From Fimbriimonadaceae bacterium (GTDB lineage Bacteria > Armatimonadota > Fimbriimonadia > Fimbriimonadales > Fimbriimonadaceae), in contig JAHBTB010000001.1 in the NCBI GenBank assembly GCA_019638795.1, positions 186,001-250,000 on the forward strand: DNA of 64,000 nt, in the 5' to 3' direction. The position numbers were made by a program, and so were the translations under genes. Below the pieces are notes generated by a model. That model was not told where the DNA came from and searched no databases. It worked only from the letters and a program-made list of their open reading frames with translations. Within the stretch, counting starts at the first letter, position 1; each line of letters begins with the position of its first letter. Of this stretch, positions 43,456 through 52,419 are shown piece by piece.

Positions 43456-44381
43456 CCCCGTCCGCCAAGCGACCCTGGCTCCTCGCCGTCTACGGCCCGA
43501 CGGGCTCGGGCAAGTCTTGGTTGGCCGAGGCCGTGGCCGACCGGACCGGCGCCCGCCTCGCCAACGCCGACGCGTTCCAGGTGTACCGGGGCCTCGACAT
43601 CGGCACGGCCAAGCCGGTCGACAAGTCACGGTACGCCCTCCTCGACCTGGTCGGCCCCGAGGAGGAGTTTTCCGTCGTCCAATGGGTCACCGCCGCCCAA
43701 GACGTCCTTGCCCAGGCGTGGGCCGACCAGGCCGACGTCGTCCTTGTCGGTGGCACCGGCTTCTACCTGAGGGCCCTGACCGAGCAGTACACCGACCTCG
43801 GGGCGGCTCCTGACCCCGCCTTGCGCCAAGAGCTCGCCGCGACCGCCCTTCCCGAGTTGGTCGCCCGACTCCGGGAGCTTGACCCCGACGCCGCCGCCCA
43901 AACCGACCTTGCCAACCCGGTCCGGGTCCGGCGTGCTATCGAGCGGGCCCTGTCGCCCGCGCCGCCTCTCCGGGTCACGCTCCCCCCCTTCCACGTCCTC
44001 AAGGTCGCCACATGGCCGGAGGGCGATTGGCACGGCCAAAAGCTGCGCGAGCGGGTCGACGCGATGTGGTCGGCTGGTTGGCCCGACGAGGTCAAGGGGC
44101 TCCTGGAGCAGGGCGTTGGGCCTACGGCCCCGGGTCTGCGGGCCATCGGGTATCACACAGTGATCGAGCACCTGCGGGGCTTGGTTCCAGAACAGGACGC
44201 AAAAGAAAGCATCGCCATGGCGACGCGGCAGTACGCCAAACGCCAAAAGACGTGGTTACGAAGCGAACCCCGCCTCGCGTATTTGAATCTGCATTCTGGC
44301 GACCCGAGCGAACTGTCCGGGACCCTCGCAAGTGTTTGCTTGAGACTGGAAAGTCTGGAGTCAAAGAAAACAAATGGCTAA
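43452..44381 (+). CDS. miaA: tRNA dimethylallyltransferase
   Basis: The protein has 309 residues. The P-loop is [26 protein letters not shown], a [15 protein letters not shown] motif and [12 protein letters not shown] are MiaA signatures. It adds a dimethylallyl group to A37 of tRNAs reading U-starting codons, including tRNA-Trp. The start is TTG at 43452, overlapping the previous stop (TTGA). The end overlaps hfq by 8 nt. Confidence 0.95.
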   Translation: MTPSAKRPWLLAVYGPTGSGKSWLAEAVADRTGARLANADAFQVYRGLDIGTAKPVDKSRYALLDLVGPEEEFSVVQWVTAAQDVLAQAWADQADVVLVGGTGFYLRALTEQYTDLGAAPDPALRQELAATALPELVARLRELDPDAAAQTDLANPVRVRRAIERALSPAPPLRVTLPPFHVLKVATWPEGDWHGQKLRERVDAMWSAGWPDEVKGLLEQGVGPTAPGLRAIGYHTVIEHLRGLVPEQDAKESIAMATRQYAKRQKTWLRSEPRLAYLNLHSGDPSELSGTLASVCLRLESLESKKTNG

Positions 44382-44646
44382 ATCAATCAACCTCCAAGAC
44401 ATGTTCCTGAACCAGGTCAGGAAAGAAGGCATCGGTGTCACGATCTATTTGATGGGTGGTGTGCAGCTGCGCGGTCAGGTCCGCGGATTCGACGCGTTCA
44501 CGGTTTTGCTCGACACCCCGGGCAAGCCGACCCAATTGGTTTACAAGCACGCGGTCACGAGCATCGTGCCGACCAAGCAGATTGGTGGCCGTGACGACCA
44601 CCACCGCGAAGAGCAACCGCGCGAAGACGCCCCGGCCGACGAGTGA
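44374..44646 (+). CDS. hfq: RNA chaperone Hfq
   Basis: The protein has 90 residues. Sm1 is [21 protein letters not shown] with GxxLxGxxxxFD, and Sm2 is [12 protein letters not shown]. The C-terminal tail (70-90) is acidic and histidine-rich. It pairs sRNAs with mRNAs. The miaA-hfq order is classic in proteobacteria; here dapF follows with a GTGA overlap, extending the chain. Confidence 0.95.
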   Translation: MAKSINLQDMFLNQVRKEGIGVTIYLMGGVQLRGQVRGFDAFTVLLDTPGKPTQLVYKHAVTSIVPTKQIGGRDDHHREEQPREDAPADE

Positions 44647-45464
44647 TCACCTTCACCAAGATGCACGGGATCGGCAACGATTTCGTGATGGTCGACGGCT
44701 TTGCCCAAGACCTGTCGACCATGGACTTGGGTTCCCTGGCCCGTGAAGTCTGCGACCGGCACAAGGGCGTGGGCGGCGACGGCCTGATCGTCGCCGTCCC
44801 CGGTGCCGACGGGCCGTTCGCCATGCGGATGTGGAACCCCGACGGCTCCGAGAGCGAAATGTGCGGCAACGGCATCCGCTGCTTCGCCCAGTTCGTCCGG
44901 GCCCAGGGCCTCACCCAGGACACCAGCCTCCCCGTCGAGACGGGGGCGGGCCGCCTCGTCCTTGATGTCTTGTCCGACGGACGGGTCCGGGTCAACATGG
45001 GTCCGGCCCGGTTGACCAACGAGGAGATCGGGCTTGCCCCCGGCACGCCTTCCCCGTTCTTGGACGTCGACCTTGAGTTCCAAGGGCTGCGCGGCACCGC
45101 CGTCAGCATGGGCAACCCGCACGTCGTCGTCTTTGTCGACGACGTCGCGGCCGTGCCGCTCACGGAGTGGGGCCCGGTCCTCGAGCACCATGCCGCTTTC
45201 CCTCGTCGGGTCAACGTGCACTTCGTGCAAGTCCTCAGCCCGACCCACTTGCGTCAACGCACATGGGAGCGCGGCGCCGGGGTCACTCTGGCGTGTGGCA
45301 CCGGGGCTTGTTCGGTCGGCGTGGCCGCCCACCTGAACGGGCACACCGGACGTGAGTGCCTTGTCAGCCTCCCCGGTGGCGACCTGGAAATCGACTACCG
45401 GACGGACGGCACTGTCTTCATGACCGGCCCGGCGACCACCGTCTTCGAAGGGACTTGGGGTTGA
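44643..45464 (+). CDS. dapF: Diaminopimelate epimerase
   Basis: The protein has 273 residues. The two catalytic cysteines are C74 (EMCGNGIRC) and C218 ([11 protein letters not shown]). [13 protein letters not shown] is the N-terminal signature. It interconverts LL- and meso-diaminopimelate, used for both lysine and peptidoglycan. The GTG start overlaps the hfq stop. Confidence 0.97.
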   Translation: MITFTKMHGIGNDFVMVDGFAQDLSTMDLGSLAREVCDRHKGVGGDGLIVAVPGADGPFAMRMWNPDGSESEMCGNGIRCFAQFVRAQGLTQDTSLPVETGAGRLVLDVLSDGRVRVNMGPARLTNEEIGLAPGTPSPFLDVDLEFQGLRGTAVSMGNPHVVVFVDDVAAVPLTEWGPVLEHHAAFPRRVNVHFVQVLSPTHLRQRTWERGAGVTLACGTGACSVGVAAHLNGHTGRECLVSLPGGDLEIDYRTDGTVFMTGPATTVFEGTWG

Positions 45465-46147
45465 GCCAAAGCGCCGGTTGGCGCAGTGCCTTTGCCCCCG
45501 GCCTTCGCGCGGTGAAGCACAACTGGCCACCCATCGTGCTGGTCCAGGCTGTCGCCGTCGCGATGGTCGTGCTCTATTATCGCGACCCCCACACCCGTGC
45601 CTTTGCCGAAGGTATCGCCCAGTTCAAGGCGTCCTCGGGAGTCCCCGGCGTCCTCCTCGCCGGGGCCGTGGCGGGAGGGGTTATACCGGAAGTCGCGAAG
45701 GCTCTCACCGGGCGGCTCACCCGGCTCGACTCGGCGTGGCTGGGCAAGACGCTGTTCACCGCCCTCGTCTACGCCTGCGTGGCGCTCTTTGTCGATGTCT
45801 TCTATCGGGGACTCGCGACGGTCGTGGGCGACAGCAACACCCCCGGCACCGTGGTGGCCAAGACCCTGGTCGACCAACTTGCCTTCTCACCTCTCGTCAG
45901 CATCCCGTTCGCGACGGCGATGTTCGACTGGCGCTCGGTCGACTTCTCGTTTCTGGGTCTCCTCTCGATCTGGCGGGAGAGGTGGTACCGCACCCGGGTG
46001 ATGCCAGGCCTCGTACTCTGTTGGGTGTTCTGGCCGCCGGTCTTGCTCTGCACCTACGCGATGCCGTTGAGCCTACAGTTCAGCTTCAGTATGGTCCTCG
46101 AAGCCGCCTGGAGCATCATCTTTGTCTTTATCGCAAGCCACGACTAG
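45461..46147 (+). CDS. Mpv17/PMP22-family-like membrane protein
   Basis: The protein has 228 residues from a TTG overlapping the dapF stop, with about four transmembrane helices. The second half follows the Mpv17 pattern: KTLVDQLAFSP matches the family K-x3-DQ-x4-P, and FWPPVLL...MPL...W keeps the W-P-x-V-x-L, P-L and final W spacing of the C-terminal Mpv17 block. Mpv17 proteins are known mainly from eukaryotic mitochondria and peroxisomes, as channels. The first 90 residues are less alike. The function here is unknown. Confidence 0.6.
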   Translation: MSQSAGWRSAFAPGLRAVKHNWPPIVLVQAVAVAMVVLYYRDPHTRAFAEGIAQFKASSGVPGVLLAGAVAGGVIPEVAKALTGRLTRLDSAWLGKTLFTALVYACVALFVDVFYRGLATVVGDSNTPGTVVAKTLVDQLAFSPLVSIPFATAMFDWRSVDFSFLGLLSIWRERWYRTRVMPGLVLCWVFWPPVLLCTYAMPLSLQFSFSMVLEAAWSIIFVFIASHD

Positions 46148-46776
46148 GCGAGCCAGCCCATTTGCGTCAGCACGGAGCGCACATAGGCGGGCGGGTCACC
46201 GTCGGGGTCCACCCGATGCGCGGCCCAACCGACGGCCCGGGCGCCATTGACGTTAGACTCGCCGTCATCAAAGAACACGATGTCGGCCGCCTGGACACCG
46301 AGACGGCCTTCGAACCAACGGTAGACCTCCGCCTCGGGCTTGTTCGCCTGGGCGTCGTACGACGTGCCGAAGAGGTCGAAGGAGTGGCACACGGGAAAGG
46401 CATGGAAACAGTGCTCGATATGGGGCCGGTTCGTGTTGCTCAGGACTCCGACCGTGATCCCAGCCGCCCGGCAGTCGTCGACCAACGCCTCGGCCCCGTC
46501 ATAGGGCCCGACCAGGATGCCCTCATGGACACGCCGCGCCTCGTCGGTCGAAACGCCAAGGTGGCGGGCCAGGCCGTCCAGATACTCGCCGTAGCTGACC
46601 GCCTCCTTCTGAAAGGCGTGGATCATGGCGAAGTCGTTCAGCCCACCGCCGTTTTCCGGCAAGCCCAAGGTCACCTGGGCCGTCGCCGCCGCGTCGGCCC
46701 AGGTGTGGTTGATCCGCAGGACGACCCCGCCCAGATCCAAGGCTAGGCAGCGGGCCAAGTCAGTCCGCCAGCCCAA
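46144..46776 (-). CDS. HAD-superfamily hydrolase (subfamily IA)
   Basis: The protein has 210 residues. The nucleophile loop is CLALDLGGVVLR, with the DxGG form used by the IA group (YihX-type). Motif II is GVLSNTN, motif III the lysine in ANKPEAEVYRWF, and motif IV VFFDDGESNVNGA. It probably dephosphorylates a sugar phosphate or a nucleotide. It overlaps the isomerase-like gene by 17 nt, and its stop overlaps the Mpv17-like stop on the other strand. Confidence 0.85.
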   Translation of the reverse strand: MGWRTDLARCLALDLGGVVLRINHTWADAAATAQVTLGLPENGGGLNDFAMIHAFQKEAVSYGEYLDGLARHLGVSTDEARRVHEGILVGPYDGAEALVDDCRAAGITVGVLSNTNRPHIEHCFHAFPVCHSFDLFGTSYDAQANKPEAEVYRWFEGRLGVQAADIVFFDDGESNVNGARAVGWAAHRVDPDGDPPAYVRSVLTQMGWLA

Positions 46777-47497
46777 GGCCGGTCAAATGCTTGTGCGAGG
46801 CGGCGATGCTCTTGAACGCGTCACCCGGGTTGTCGTGCTCGACTATGGCGTACTCGACCTTCGCGTCCTTGGCAGTCTGGATCACCGGGGCCCAGTCGAT
46901 GCGGCCCGCCCCGACGTCGGCCAGGTTCCCATCCGCGTCCAGGTCCTTGAAGTGGCACAAGACGACTTGCCCGTTGAGCCGGTTGATCCAGTCCACCGCG
47001 CTGTGGCCGGGCTTGGTCACCCAGGCCAAGTCGAGCTCGGCGTGCACCAACCGGGGGTCCGTGTGCTGCCAGAGGAGCTCGAAACCGTAGGTGTCTCCGA
47101 TGGGGGCGAACTCGAAGTCGTGGTTGTGATAGCCAAAGGTGATGCCATGTTCCGCAAAGCGGGCCCCGATGTCGTTCAGCTTTGCGGCGAACTCAGGCCA
47201 GCCACCGGCATAGGCCTTGATGTCGATCCAAGGCACGATGACGTACTTGTAGCCGAAGACCTTAGCGTCGGCCAAGGTCTTGTCAAAGTCCCTTTCGCAC
47301 GCGTCGATGCCGACGTGGGTGCTGACCGCCTTCAGTCCCCGGGCGTCGAAGTCCTTCTTCAGCTCTTCGGCGGTCTTGCCGTAGAGCCCGGCCAACTCCA
47401 CGTTCTTGAAACCGATCGAGGCGATCTTGTCGAGCCCTCCCGGGAGGTCCGCGCCCAAAGCGTCACGGACGGTGTACAGCTGCAAACCGATTTTCAT
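46760..47497 (-). CDS. Sugar phosphate isomerase/epimerase (xylose isomerase-like TIM barrel)
   Basis: The protein has 245 residues. It is an AP-endonuclease-2/xylose-isomerase-like TIM barrel: MKIGLQLYTVRDAL, VELAGLYGKTA, THVGIDACERD, FGYHNHDFEF and the metal ligand region HAELDLAWV with HFKDLDADG. Relatives act on keto-sugars or inositols and often pair with Gfo/Idh/MocA oxidoreductases. The HAD gene is coupled downstream. The substrate is unknown. Confidence 0.88.
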   Translation of the reverse strand: MKIGLQLYTVRDALGADLPGGLDKIASIGFKNVELAGLYGKTAEELKKDFDARGLKAVSTHVGIDACERDFDKTLADAKVFGYKYVIVPWIDIKAYAGGWPEFAAKLNDIGARFAEHGITFGYHNHDFEFAPIGDTYGFELLWQHTDPRLVHAELDLAWVTKPGHSAVDWINRLNGQVVLCHFKDLDADGNLADVGAGRIDWAPVIQTAKDAKVEYAIVEHDNPGDAFKSIAASHKHLTGLGLAD

Positions 47498-47559
47498 GGC
47501 GTTTCCAGAACCGTTTGTACCCGTCCGAACCGCAGAGTCACGGGCACGGAGACGCCAGA

Positions 47560-47590
47560 CCTCCGGGGCGACCTAGGGTCGCCCCGGAGG
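47560..47590 (-). terminator. Hairpin after the second TlpA-like gene
   Basis: A perfect 14-bp stem with a 3-nt loop, 9 nt past the stop codon. There is no U-tract, so it is a very stable hairpin rather than a classic terminator. Confidence 0.55.
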
Positions 47591-47599
47591 CAAGGACGG

Positions 47600-48730
47600 T
47601 CAGTGGCCCTTGGCCTTTAGGGCCTTTTCAAGCAGCGGGCCAAGCTTGGCTCCGCGCATCTCGTTGCCGCTCGCGAGAATCTCGCCGGTGTCTCCGTCCA
47701 CAAGCAGAGTGAAGGGGATGGCGGAGACGTCGTACATCCGGCCGATGGACGTGTCCCAGAACTTGCCTTCGTACACCTGCTGCCACGGCATGTGGTTCTT
47801 CGCCGTCACGTCTTTGATCTTGGCCTCGGCGTTCGGCTGGTCAAAGCTGATGCCCAAGATCTCCAGGCCCCGCGACTTGAACTGCTCGTAGTTCTTGACC
47901 ACATTGGGCACCTCGGCCATGCACGGGCCGCACCAAGTCGCCCAGAAGTCGATGATCACGATCTTGCCCTTGTAGCTGTCCGGGAACGACACCTTCGTAC
48001 CGTCCATCGTCGTCGCCTCGAAGGGGATGACCTTCTGACCGACGGCCAGGTTCGGGGCGTTCGGTTCGAGCGGCACCTCGGTCGCCGACTTCTCCAGCGA
48101 GAGCTTGCCTCCCGCCGACTTGAGCACGTAGCTCGTGCCCGTGAAGTTGAACGGCTCGTTGAACTTCACCATCTCGTGGAAGTGGCTCCGGCGGCCGTCG
48201 CCGTTCCGATCCACCCAGACCGACCCCTGCGGCTTGATGTCACCGCCGATGAACGCCGAACTGGTCTTGCCGCCAAGGGTCAGCTTGACCTCGTACCCAT
48301 AGTCGCCGTAGTACAACAAGGTCGTCTTAAGCTGGGCGCGCCGCGCGTCGTTCGGGTCGAAGCGGTAGAAGTTCACCGCCACCTTTTGGCCAAATCCGGC
48401 GTCCACCGTCGCCGAACCGGTGCGGACACCACCTTGGGATTCCTTCCACTCTGGCTTGGGGTCGTTGGTCAGGTCACCGTCGCGGTCGGCGTCCACGTAG
48501 ATGGCGTCGGACGTGACCATATAGCCGATGTTCTGCCCGTTGAGGGGCATGACGCCATAGAGGGCGCCAGTCGCCGAAGGGGCCTTCTTCACCCAGGAGG
48601 GTTTGGTCTCCGACATTTGCGACCGGACCGGGCTGTACCCGCCCGCCTTGGCGGTGGCACCCGAAGGGATGAAGTGGGTCTCGACACCGTCAGCAAGGGC
48701 GACGCCGATCACGAGGCTTGCGATAAACAT
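47600..48730 (-). CDS. TlpA-like exported thioredoxin-family protein
   Basis: The protein has 376 residues with a short N-terminal signal (ASLVIGVALA). A beta-rich region includes DADRDGDLTNDPK, an EF-hand-like acidic loop, and a second DRNGDGR loop. The C-terminal TlpA domain has FWATWCGPC (W266 to C270) and SAIPFTLLVDGDTGE. It is probably periplasmic. A TATTAT -10-like box and an AGGAG Shine-Dalgarno precede the ATG. It is distinct in its N-terminal half from the TlpA-like protein at 42.1 kb. Confidence 0.86.
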   Translation of the reverse strand: MFIASLVIGVALADGVETHFIPSGATAKAGGYSPVRSQMSETKPSWVKKAPSATGALYGVMPLNGQNIGYMVTSDAIYVDADRDGDLTNDPKPEWKESQGGVRTGSATVDAGFGQKVAVNFYRFDPNDARRAQLKTTLLYYGDYGYEVKLTLGGKTSSAFIGGDIKPQGSVWVDRNGDGRRSHFHEMVKFNEPFNFTGTSYVLKSAGGKLSLEKSATEVPLEPNAPNLAVGQKVIPFEATTMDGTKVSFPDSYKGKIVIIDFWATWCGPCMAEVPNVVKNYEQFKSRGLEILGISFDQPNAEAKIKDVTAKNHMPWQQVYEGKFWDTSIGRMYDVSAIPFTLLVDGDTGEILASGNEMRGAKLGPLLEKALKAKGH

Positions 48731-48752
48731 TTCTTTGACTCCTACGACCTGA

Positions 48753-48758
48753 ATAATA
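48753..48758 (-). promoter_or_regulatory. -10-like box (TATTAT) for the TlpA-like gene
   Basis: TATTAT on the minus strand, 22 nt before the ATG, with AGGAG between. This gene therefore has an ordinary leadered arrangement. Confidence 0.45.
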
Positions 48759-48826
48759 CACCCCCGACCGGCCTACCTCGGGCGTCACCAAGGGCACAGG
48801 CTCCCCGTAGTCGCCCTGATGGTCTG

Positions 48827-48832
48827 TACAAT
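48827..48832 (+). promoter_or_regulatory. -10-like box (TACAAT) for the aminotransferase gene
   Basis: TACAAT lies exactly 6 nt before the GTG at 48839, the same layout as at 42079-42091. No clear -35 box. Confidence 0.5.
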
Positions 48833-48838
48833 CTGACC

Positions 48839-49942
48839 GTGCCTCAGCAAACCGTCCACGGCGGAGCGTTCTTTGAGCGGATCGGTGTCCGTCTCGACCA
48901 CCTAGAACGGAGGGACGACGTCGTCAGCGCCGACGTCCTGGACGCTTGGTACGACCCTTCCCCCCGGGTGTTGGCGGCGGTGCGGCAGCACCTGGAGTTC
49001 CTCGTCAAGACCAGCCCGCCCACCCATGCCGAAGGACTCCGGGAGGTGGTGGCCGAGCGCCGCGGGCTCGACCCTGCCTCGGTGCTTCTCGGCGCGGGGA
49101 CGTCGTCCCTGATGTTCCTCGCCCTCCCCCGCTTGGTCGGACGTCGCGACCGTGTCGTCGTGCTGGACCCCATGTACGGCGAGTACGCCGACATCGTCCA
49201 GAACCTTGCCGGTGCCGACGTGGACCGGTTCGACCTCCCGGTCGACGGCTTCCGTGTGGACATTGACCGTCTGGCCGCCCGTTGTCGAGGGGCGAAGCTG
49301 CTCGTCATGGTCAACCCCAACTCGCCGACCGGGGTCGCCCTCCGCCGCCACGAGATGCGCGAGCTCCTGGGGCGCCTTCCGGCCGAGACCAAGCTGTGGG
49401 TGGACGAGACCTACATCGACTTCTTGCCTGGGTCAGAGTCGGTCGAGTACCTCGTCGCGGGCGATTCCCGCCTCATCGTCTGCAAGTCCATGTCCAAGTT
49501 TTATGGGCTGAGCGGCCTGCGGGTGGGCTACCTCGCCGCCGAGCCCGGCCTGGTCGCCCGCCTCGGGGCGCTCACGCCCCCATGGCAGGTCGGGTTGATC
49601 GGCCAATTGGCGGCTGTCGAGGCCCTGGGCGACGTGGACTACTACCGCGACCGTGCCGACGAGACCCGCGCGCTGGCTTCCGGACTCCACGACGCCCTGC
49701 TCGCGACCGGCCGCTTGGCGCCGACACCCACCGACGCCAATTTCGTCATGGCCCGGTGCCTTGGCGTCTCCGCCACGGCCCTCGTGGAAAGGTGCGCCGA
49801 AGAAGGGGTCTTTGTCCGCCAGTGCGACTCCCTGTCCCCCCGGTTCCGCGACGACCACGTGCGTGTGGCCGTCAAGGGGCCTGGCGTCGCCGACCGGGTG
49901 GTCGGGGCCGTCAACCGGGCCCTCGCGACGCTCTCGGGCTAA
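48839..49942 (+). CDS. Class I/II PLP aminotransferase, histidinol-phosphate aminotransferase-like
   Basis: The protein has 367 residues. The PLP lysine is K220 (SMSKFYGLSGLRVGY). VNPNSPTG (N161 region) and VDETYIDF (D189) hold the cofactor. It resembles HisC and threonine-phosphate decarboxylase CobD. Without a his or cob operon around it, the substrate cannot be told apart. The GTG at 48839 is chosen from the TACAAT box 6 nt upstream; the much longer upstream frame is antisense to another gene. Confidence 0.88.
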   Translation: MPQQTVHGGAFFERIGVRLDHLERRDDVVSADVLDAWYDPSPRVLAAVRQHLEFLVKTSPPTHAEGLREVVAERRGLDPASVLLGAGTSSLMFLALPRLVGRRDRVVVLDPMYGEYADIVQNLAGADVDRFDLPVDGFRVDIDRLAARCRGAKLLVMVNPNSPTGVALRRHEMRELLGRLPAETKLWVDETYIDFLPGSESVEYLVAGDSRLIVCKSMSKFYGLSGLRVGYLAAEPGLVARLGALTPPWQVGLIGQLAAVEALGDVDYYRDRADETRALASGLHDALLATGRLAPTPTDANFVMARCLGVSATALVERCAEEGVFVRQCDSLSPRFRDDHVRVAVKGPGVADRVVGAVNRALATLSG

Positions 49943-49947
49943 ATGGT

Positions 49948-49986
49948 GACGACCCGCGCCCTCGTTGCAGAGGGGCACGGGTCGTC
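49948..49986. terminator. Bidirectional terminator between the aminotransferase gene and rplE
   Basis: A 9-bp perfect outer stem (49948-49956 with 49978-49986) continues inward with one mismatch. It is placed between convergent stops at 49942 and 50006. It closes the ribosomal protein cluster. Confidence 0.7.
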
Positions 49987-50005
49987 GGTGTGTGTGGAGA
50001 CGTGC

Positions 50006-50599
50006 TTACTTGTCGCGGAGCGGCAGGCCCATCAGCTTGAGGAAGGCCCGTCCTTCGTCATCGTTCCGGGCGGTGGTCACGATCGTGATGTCCATACCGC
50101 GGATCTTGTCGAATGTGTCGTAGTTGATCTCCGGGAACACCAACTGCTCCTTCAGGCCGAGGGAATAGTTGCCACGACCGTCGAAGCTCTTCGGAGAAAG
50201 CCCCTGGAAGTCGCGGATCCGCGGCAGGGCCACGGTGCACAGCTTGTCCAAGAAGTGGTAGGCGCGGTCGCCACGCAGCGTGACCATGCACCCGATCTTC
50301 ATGTTCTCGCGGAGCTTGAACTGGGAGATGGACTTGCGGCTGACCGTGGTGACCGGCTTTTGCCCGGTGACGGCCTGCATGTCGCGCACGCTGTTTTCCA
50401 GCTCCTTCTCTTCGATACCGGTGCCCATGTTGACCACGACCTTGACCAGGCGCGGCACTTCCATGGACGACTTGTACTGGAACTGCTCCTTCAGCTTGGG
50501 GACGACGGTTTCGCGGTACACCTTCTTCAGGCGCGGGGTCGGGAGCGCGCCTTGCGGTCCAGACGGTTGGGATTCTGCGGATTTGCGGGCCACGGTCAA
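50006..50599 (-). CDS. rplE: 50S ribosomal protein L5
   Basis: The protein has 197 residues including an N-terminal extension of about 18 residues before the usual [34 protein letters not shown] and [25 protein letters not shown] are L5 hallmarks. It contacts 5S rRNA. The TTG start overlaps the rplX stop (TTGA); a GTG two codons later is an alternative. It is the last gene of the cluster; rpsN and rpsH do not follow. Confidence 0.96.
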   Translation of the reverse strand: MTVARKSAESQPSGPQGALPTPRLKKVYRETVVPKLKEQFQYKSSMEVPRLVKVVVNMGTGIEEKELENSVRDMQAVTGQKPVTTVSRKSISQFKLRENMKIGCMVTLRGDRAYHFLDKLCTVALPRIRDFQGLSPKSFDGRGNYSLGLKEQLVFPEINYDTFDKIRGMDITIVTTARNDDEGRAFLKLMGLPLRDK

Positions 50600-51009
50600 C
50601 TCTCCTTGGTGATGTTCGGGGTGTCGACGATGGTCTTGCCGCTCTTCTTGGCGTAGCGGACGACCTTACCGTCCTCCAAGCGCCGGCCGAGGCGGCTGGG
50701 CTTGTCGGTGGCGGGGTCGATGACCATCAGGTTGCTGATGTCGATGGGCACAGGGATCCGGAGCCGGGCCGACTTCTCCCCCTGGAACCGGGCCTTGCGG
50801 TGCTTCACGGCCGCGTTCAGCGGCACCGGCACTTCCGGGTTCTCCGGGTTCTCGGCCAGCACGATCGCCTTGTTCTCTTTCGGAGCAACCGCGGCGACGG
50901 TGCCGATCTGGCCCTTGTCCTTTCCGGCGATGATGACGACCTTGTCGCCAGTGCGGACTTTGAGCTTGATCTTGTGGCTCAGTTTCTTGATTTCTGCTTT
51001 GGTCGGCAT
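50596..51009 (-). CDS. rplX: 50S ribosomal protein L24
   Basis: The protein has 137 residues, longer than the usual 100-105. The KOW motif is [19 protein letters not shown]. It starts the assembly of 23S rRNA. The extra length lies at the N-terminus ([15 protein letters not shown]) and C-terminus. Confidence 0.96.
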   Translation of the reverse strand: MPTKAEIKKLSHKIKLKVRTGDKVVIIAGKDKGQIGTVAAVAPKENKAIVLAENPENPEVPVPLNAAVKHRKARFQGEKSARLRIPVPIDISNLMVIDPATDKPSRLGRRLEDGKVVRYAKKSGKTIVDTPNITKES

Positions 51010-51010
51010 G

Positions 51011-51382
51011 TCAAACCACCTCCGGCGCGAGGGAAACGATCTTCATGAAGTTGGCGTCGCGCAATTCGCGGGCGACGGGCCCAAAGATGCGTGTGCCGCG
51101 CGGTTCCATGTTCTGCGGGTTGATGACCACGGCGGCGTTGTCGTCAAAGCGCAGGGTGCTGCCGTCGCGGCGGCGGACGGCCTTCTTCGTGCGGACGATG
51201 ACGGCCTTGATGACGTCGCCCTTCTTGACGGGCATGTTGGGCGTGGCGGCCTTCACCGAGGCGACGATGACGTCACCGACGGTGCCATAGCGCGGTTGCG
51301 ACCCCTTCAGGACGCGGATGCACATGATTTCGCGCGCGCCCGAATTGTCGGCCACTTTCAACCTTGTGAACTGTTGGATCAT
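51011..51382 (-). CDS. rplN: 50S ribosomal protein L14
   Basis: The protein has 123 residues. It begins [20 protein letters not shown] and ends with [20 protein letters not shown], as in all L14. The stop is 1 nt before rplX. A 93-nt gap separates it from rpsQ, the longest within the block after the rplV-rpsS gap. Confidence 0.97.
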   Translation of the reverse strand: MIQQFTRLKVADNSGAREIMCIRVLKGSQPRYGTVGDVIVASVKAATPNMPVKKGDVIKAVIVRTKKAVRRRDGSTLRFDDNAAVVINPQNMEPRGTRIFGPVARELRDANFMKIVSLAPEVV

Positions 51383-51475
51383 TTCCTAGCTCCTATTCCT
51401 TTGCGCAGAGGGCTCCCGGGCGCGCCGATTGCCGTGCGTCTTGCGTTGTTCAGCCCCGGTTGCCCGGGGCCGTAA

Positions 51476-51751
51476 TCACTTCACTTTCTCGATGATCTTG
51501 GTGACGCGCCAGCGCTTGTCGCGGCTGAGCGGCCTCGTCTCCATGATCTCGACGGTGTCTCCGATGTCGCACCCGATTTCGTCATGGGCTTTCACCTTGG
51601 CGGAGGTGCGGACAGTCTTGCCGTACAGGGGGTGCTGGTAAGCACGGTCCAGGCGGACGGTGACCGTCTTGGTCATCTTGTTGCTCGCGACGACGCCGCG
51701 GCGGACTTTCCGGCGGCCCCTGGCCTCGGTGGTGTTCTCGGTTCCGGCCAT
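51476..51751 (-). CDS. rpsQ: 30S ribosomal protein S17
   Basis: The protein has 91 residues. [28 protein letters not shown] and [19 protein letters not shown] are family signatures. The start is 2 nt after the rpmC stop. Confidence 0.97.
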   Translation of the reverse strand: MAGTENTTEARGRRKVRRGVVASNKMTKTVTVRLDRAYQHPLYGKTVRTSAKVKAHDEIGCDIGDTVEIMETRPLSRDKRWRVTKIIEKVK

Positions 51752-51753
51752 GG

Positions 51754-51987
51754 TCAGGCGTCAGCTCCCTTCTTCTTCTCGCCGATCAGGGTCAGCAGGC
51801 GGGCGATGTTGTGGCGTCGCACCTTCAGGCTGGCCGTGTCGGTCATCTGCCGGAAAACCAGGTCGCGCCGGGCCTTGTAGAGGGCGGCGCGCTCTTGGCG
51901 CACCAGCTCTTCGAGCTCGGGGACCGATTTCTCGCGCAGGTTAGTGGCTTTCAGGGCTTTCATTTCTTCTTCTGGCGGTTCTGACAT
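51754..51987 (-). CDS. rpmC: 50S ribosomal protein L29
   Basis: The protein has 77 residues from the ATG that abuts the rplP stop. [17 protein letters not shown] and [15 protein letters not shown] are typical. An internal ATG eight codons later would give the more usual N-terminus, so the exact start is uncertain. Confidence 0.94.
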   Translation of the reverse strand: MSEPPEEEMKALKATNLREKSVPELEELVRQERAALYKARRDLVFRQMTDTASLKVRRHNIARLLTLIGEKKKGADA

Positions 51988-52419
51988 TCAGAGTCCGGCC
52001 GCCTCCTGATACTCTTCCTTCGTCACGAACTTGGTGTCGATCGGCAGCTTGTGCTGGGCCAGGCGCATGGCTTCGCGGGCCGTGGCCACGTCGACGCCGT
52101 TCATCTCGAACATCACCTTGCCCGGTTTCACAACCGCCACCCAGCCTTCGACACCCGCCTTACCCTTACCCATGCGTTGTTCCAACGGCTTCTTGGTGTA
52201 GGGCTTGTCGGGGAAGACCCGGATCCAGACCTTGCCGCCGCGCTTGATGTGGCGGGTCATGGCGATACGGGCCGCTTCGATCTGGCGGCTGGTGATCCAG
52301 GCCGGCTGCAGGGCGATCAGGCCGTAGTCGCCAAAGCTGACCGTGCCGCCACGTTCGGCGTTGCCGCGCATGCGGCCACGGAACTGCTTGCGGAACTTGG
52401 TCCTCTTAGGCATCAACAT
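51988..52419 (-). CDS. rplP: 50S ribosomal protein L16
   Basis: The protein has 143 residues. [19 protein letters not shown] is the standard N-terminus, which fixes the start at 52419, inside the end of rpsC (14-nt overlap). [22 protein letters not shown] and [19 protein letters not shown] follow. It sits near the A-site tRNA. Confidence 0.97.
   Translation of the reverse strand: MLMPKRTKFRKQFRGRMRGNAERGGTVSFGDYGLIALQPAWITSRQIEAARIAMTRHIKRGGKVWIRVFPDKPYTKKPLEQRMGKGKAGVEGWVAVVKPGKVMFEMNGVDVATAREAMRLAQHKLPIDTKFVTKEEYQEAAGL

Noticed and set aside
47792-48838. Long N-terminal extension of the aminotransferase frame
   Set aside because: It runs antisense to the TlpA-like gene; the family N-terminus and the TACAAT box support GTG at 48839.
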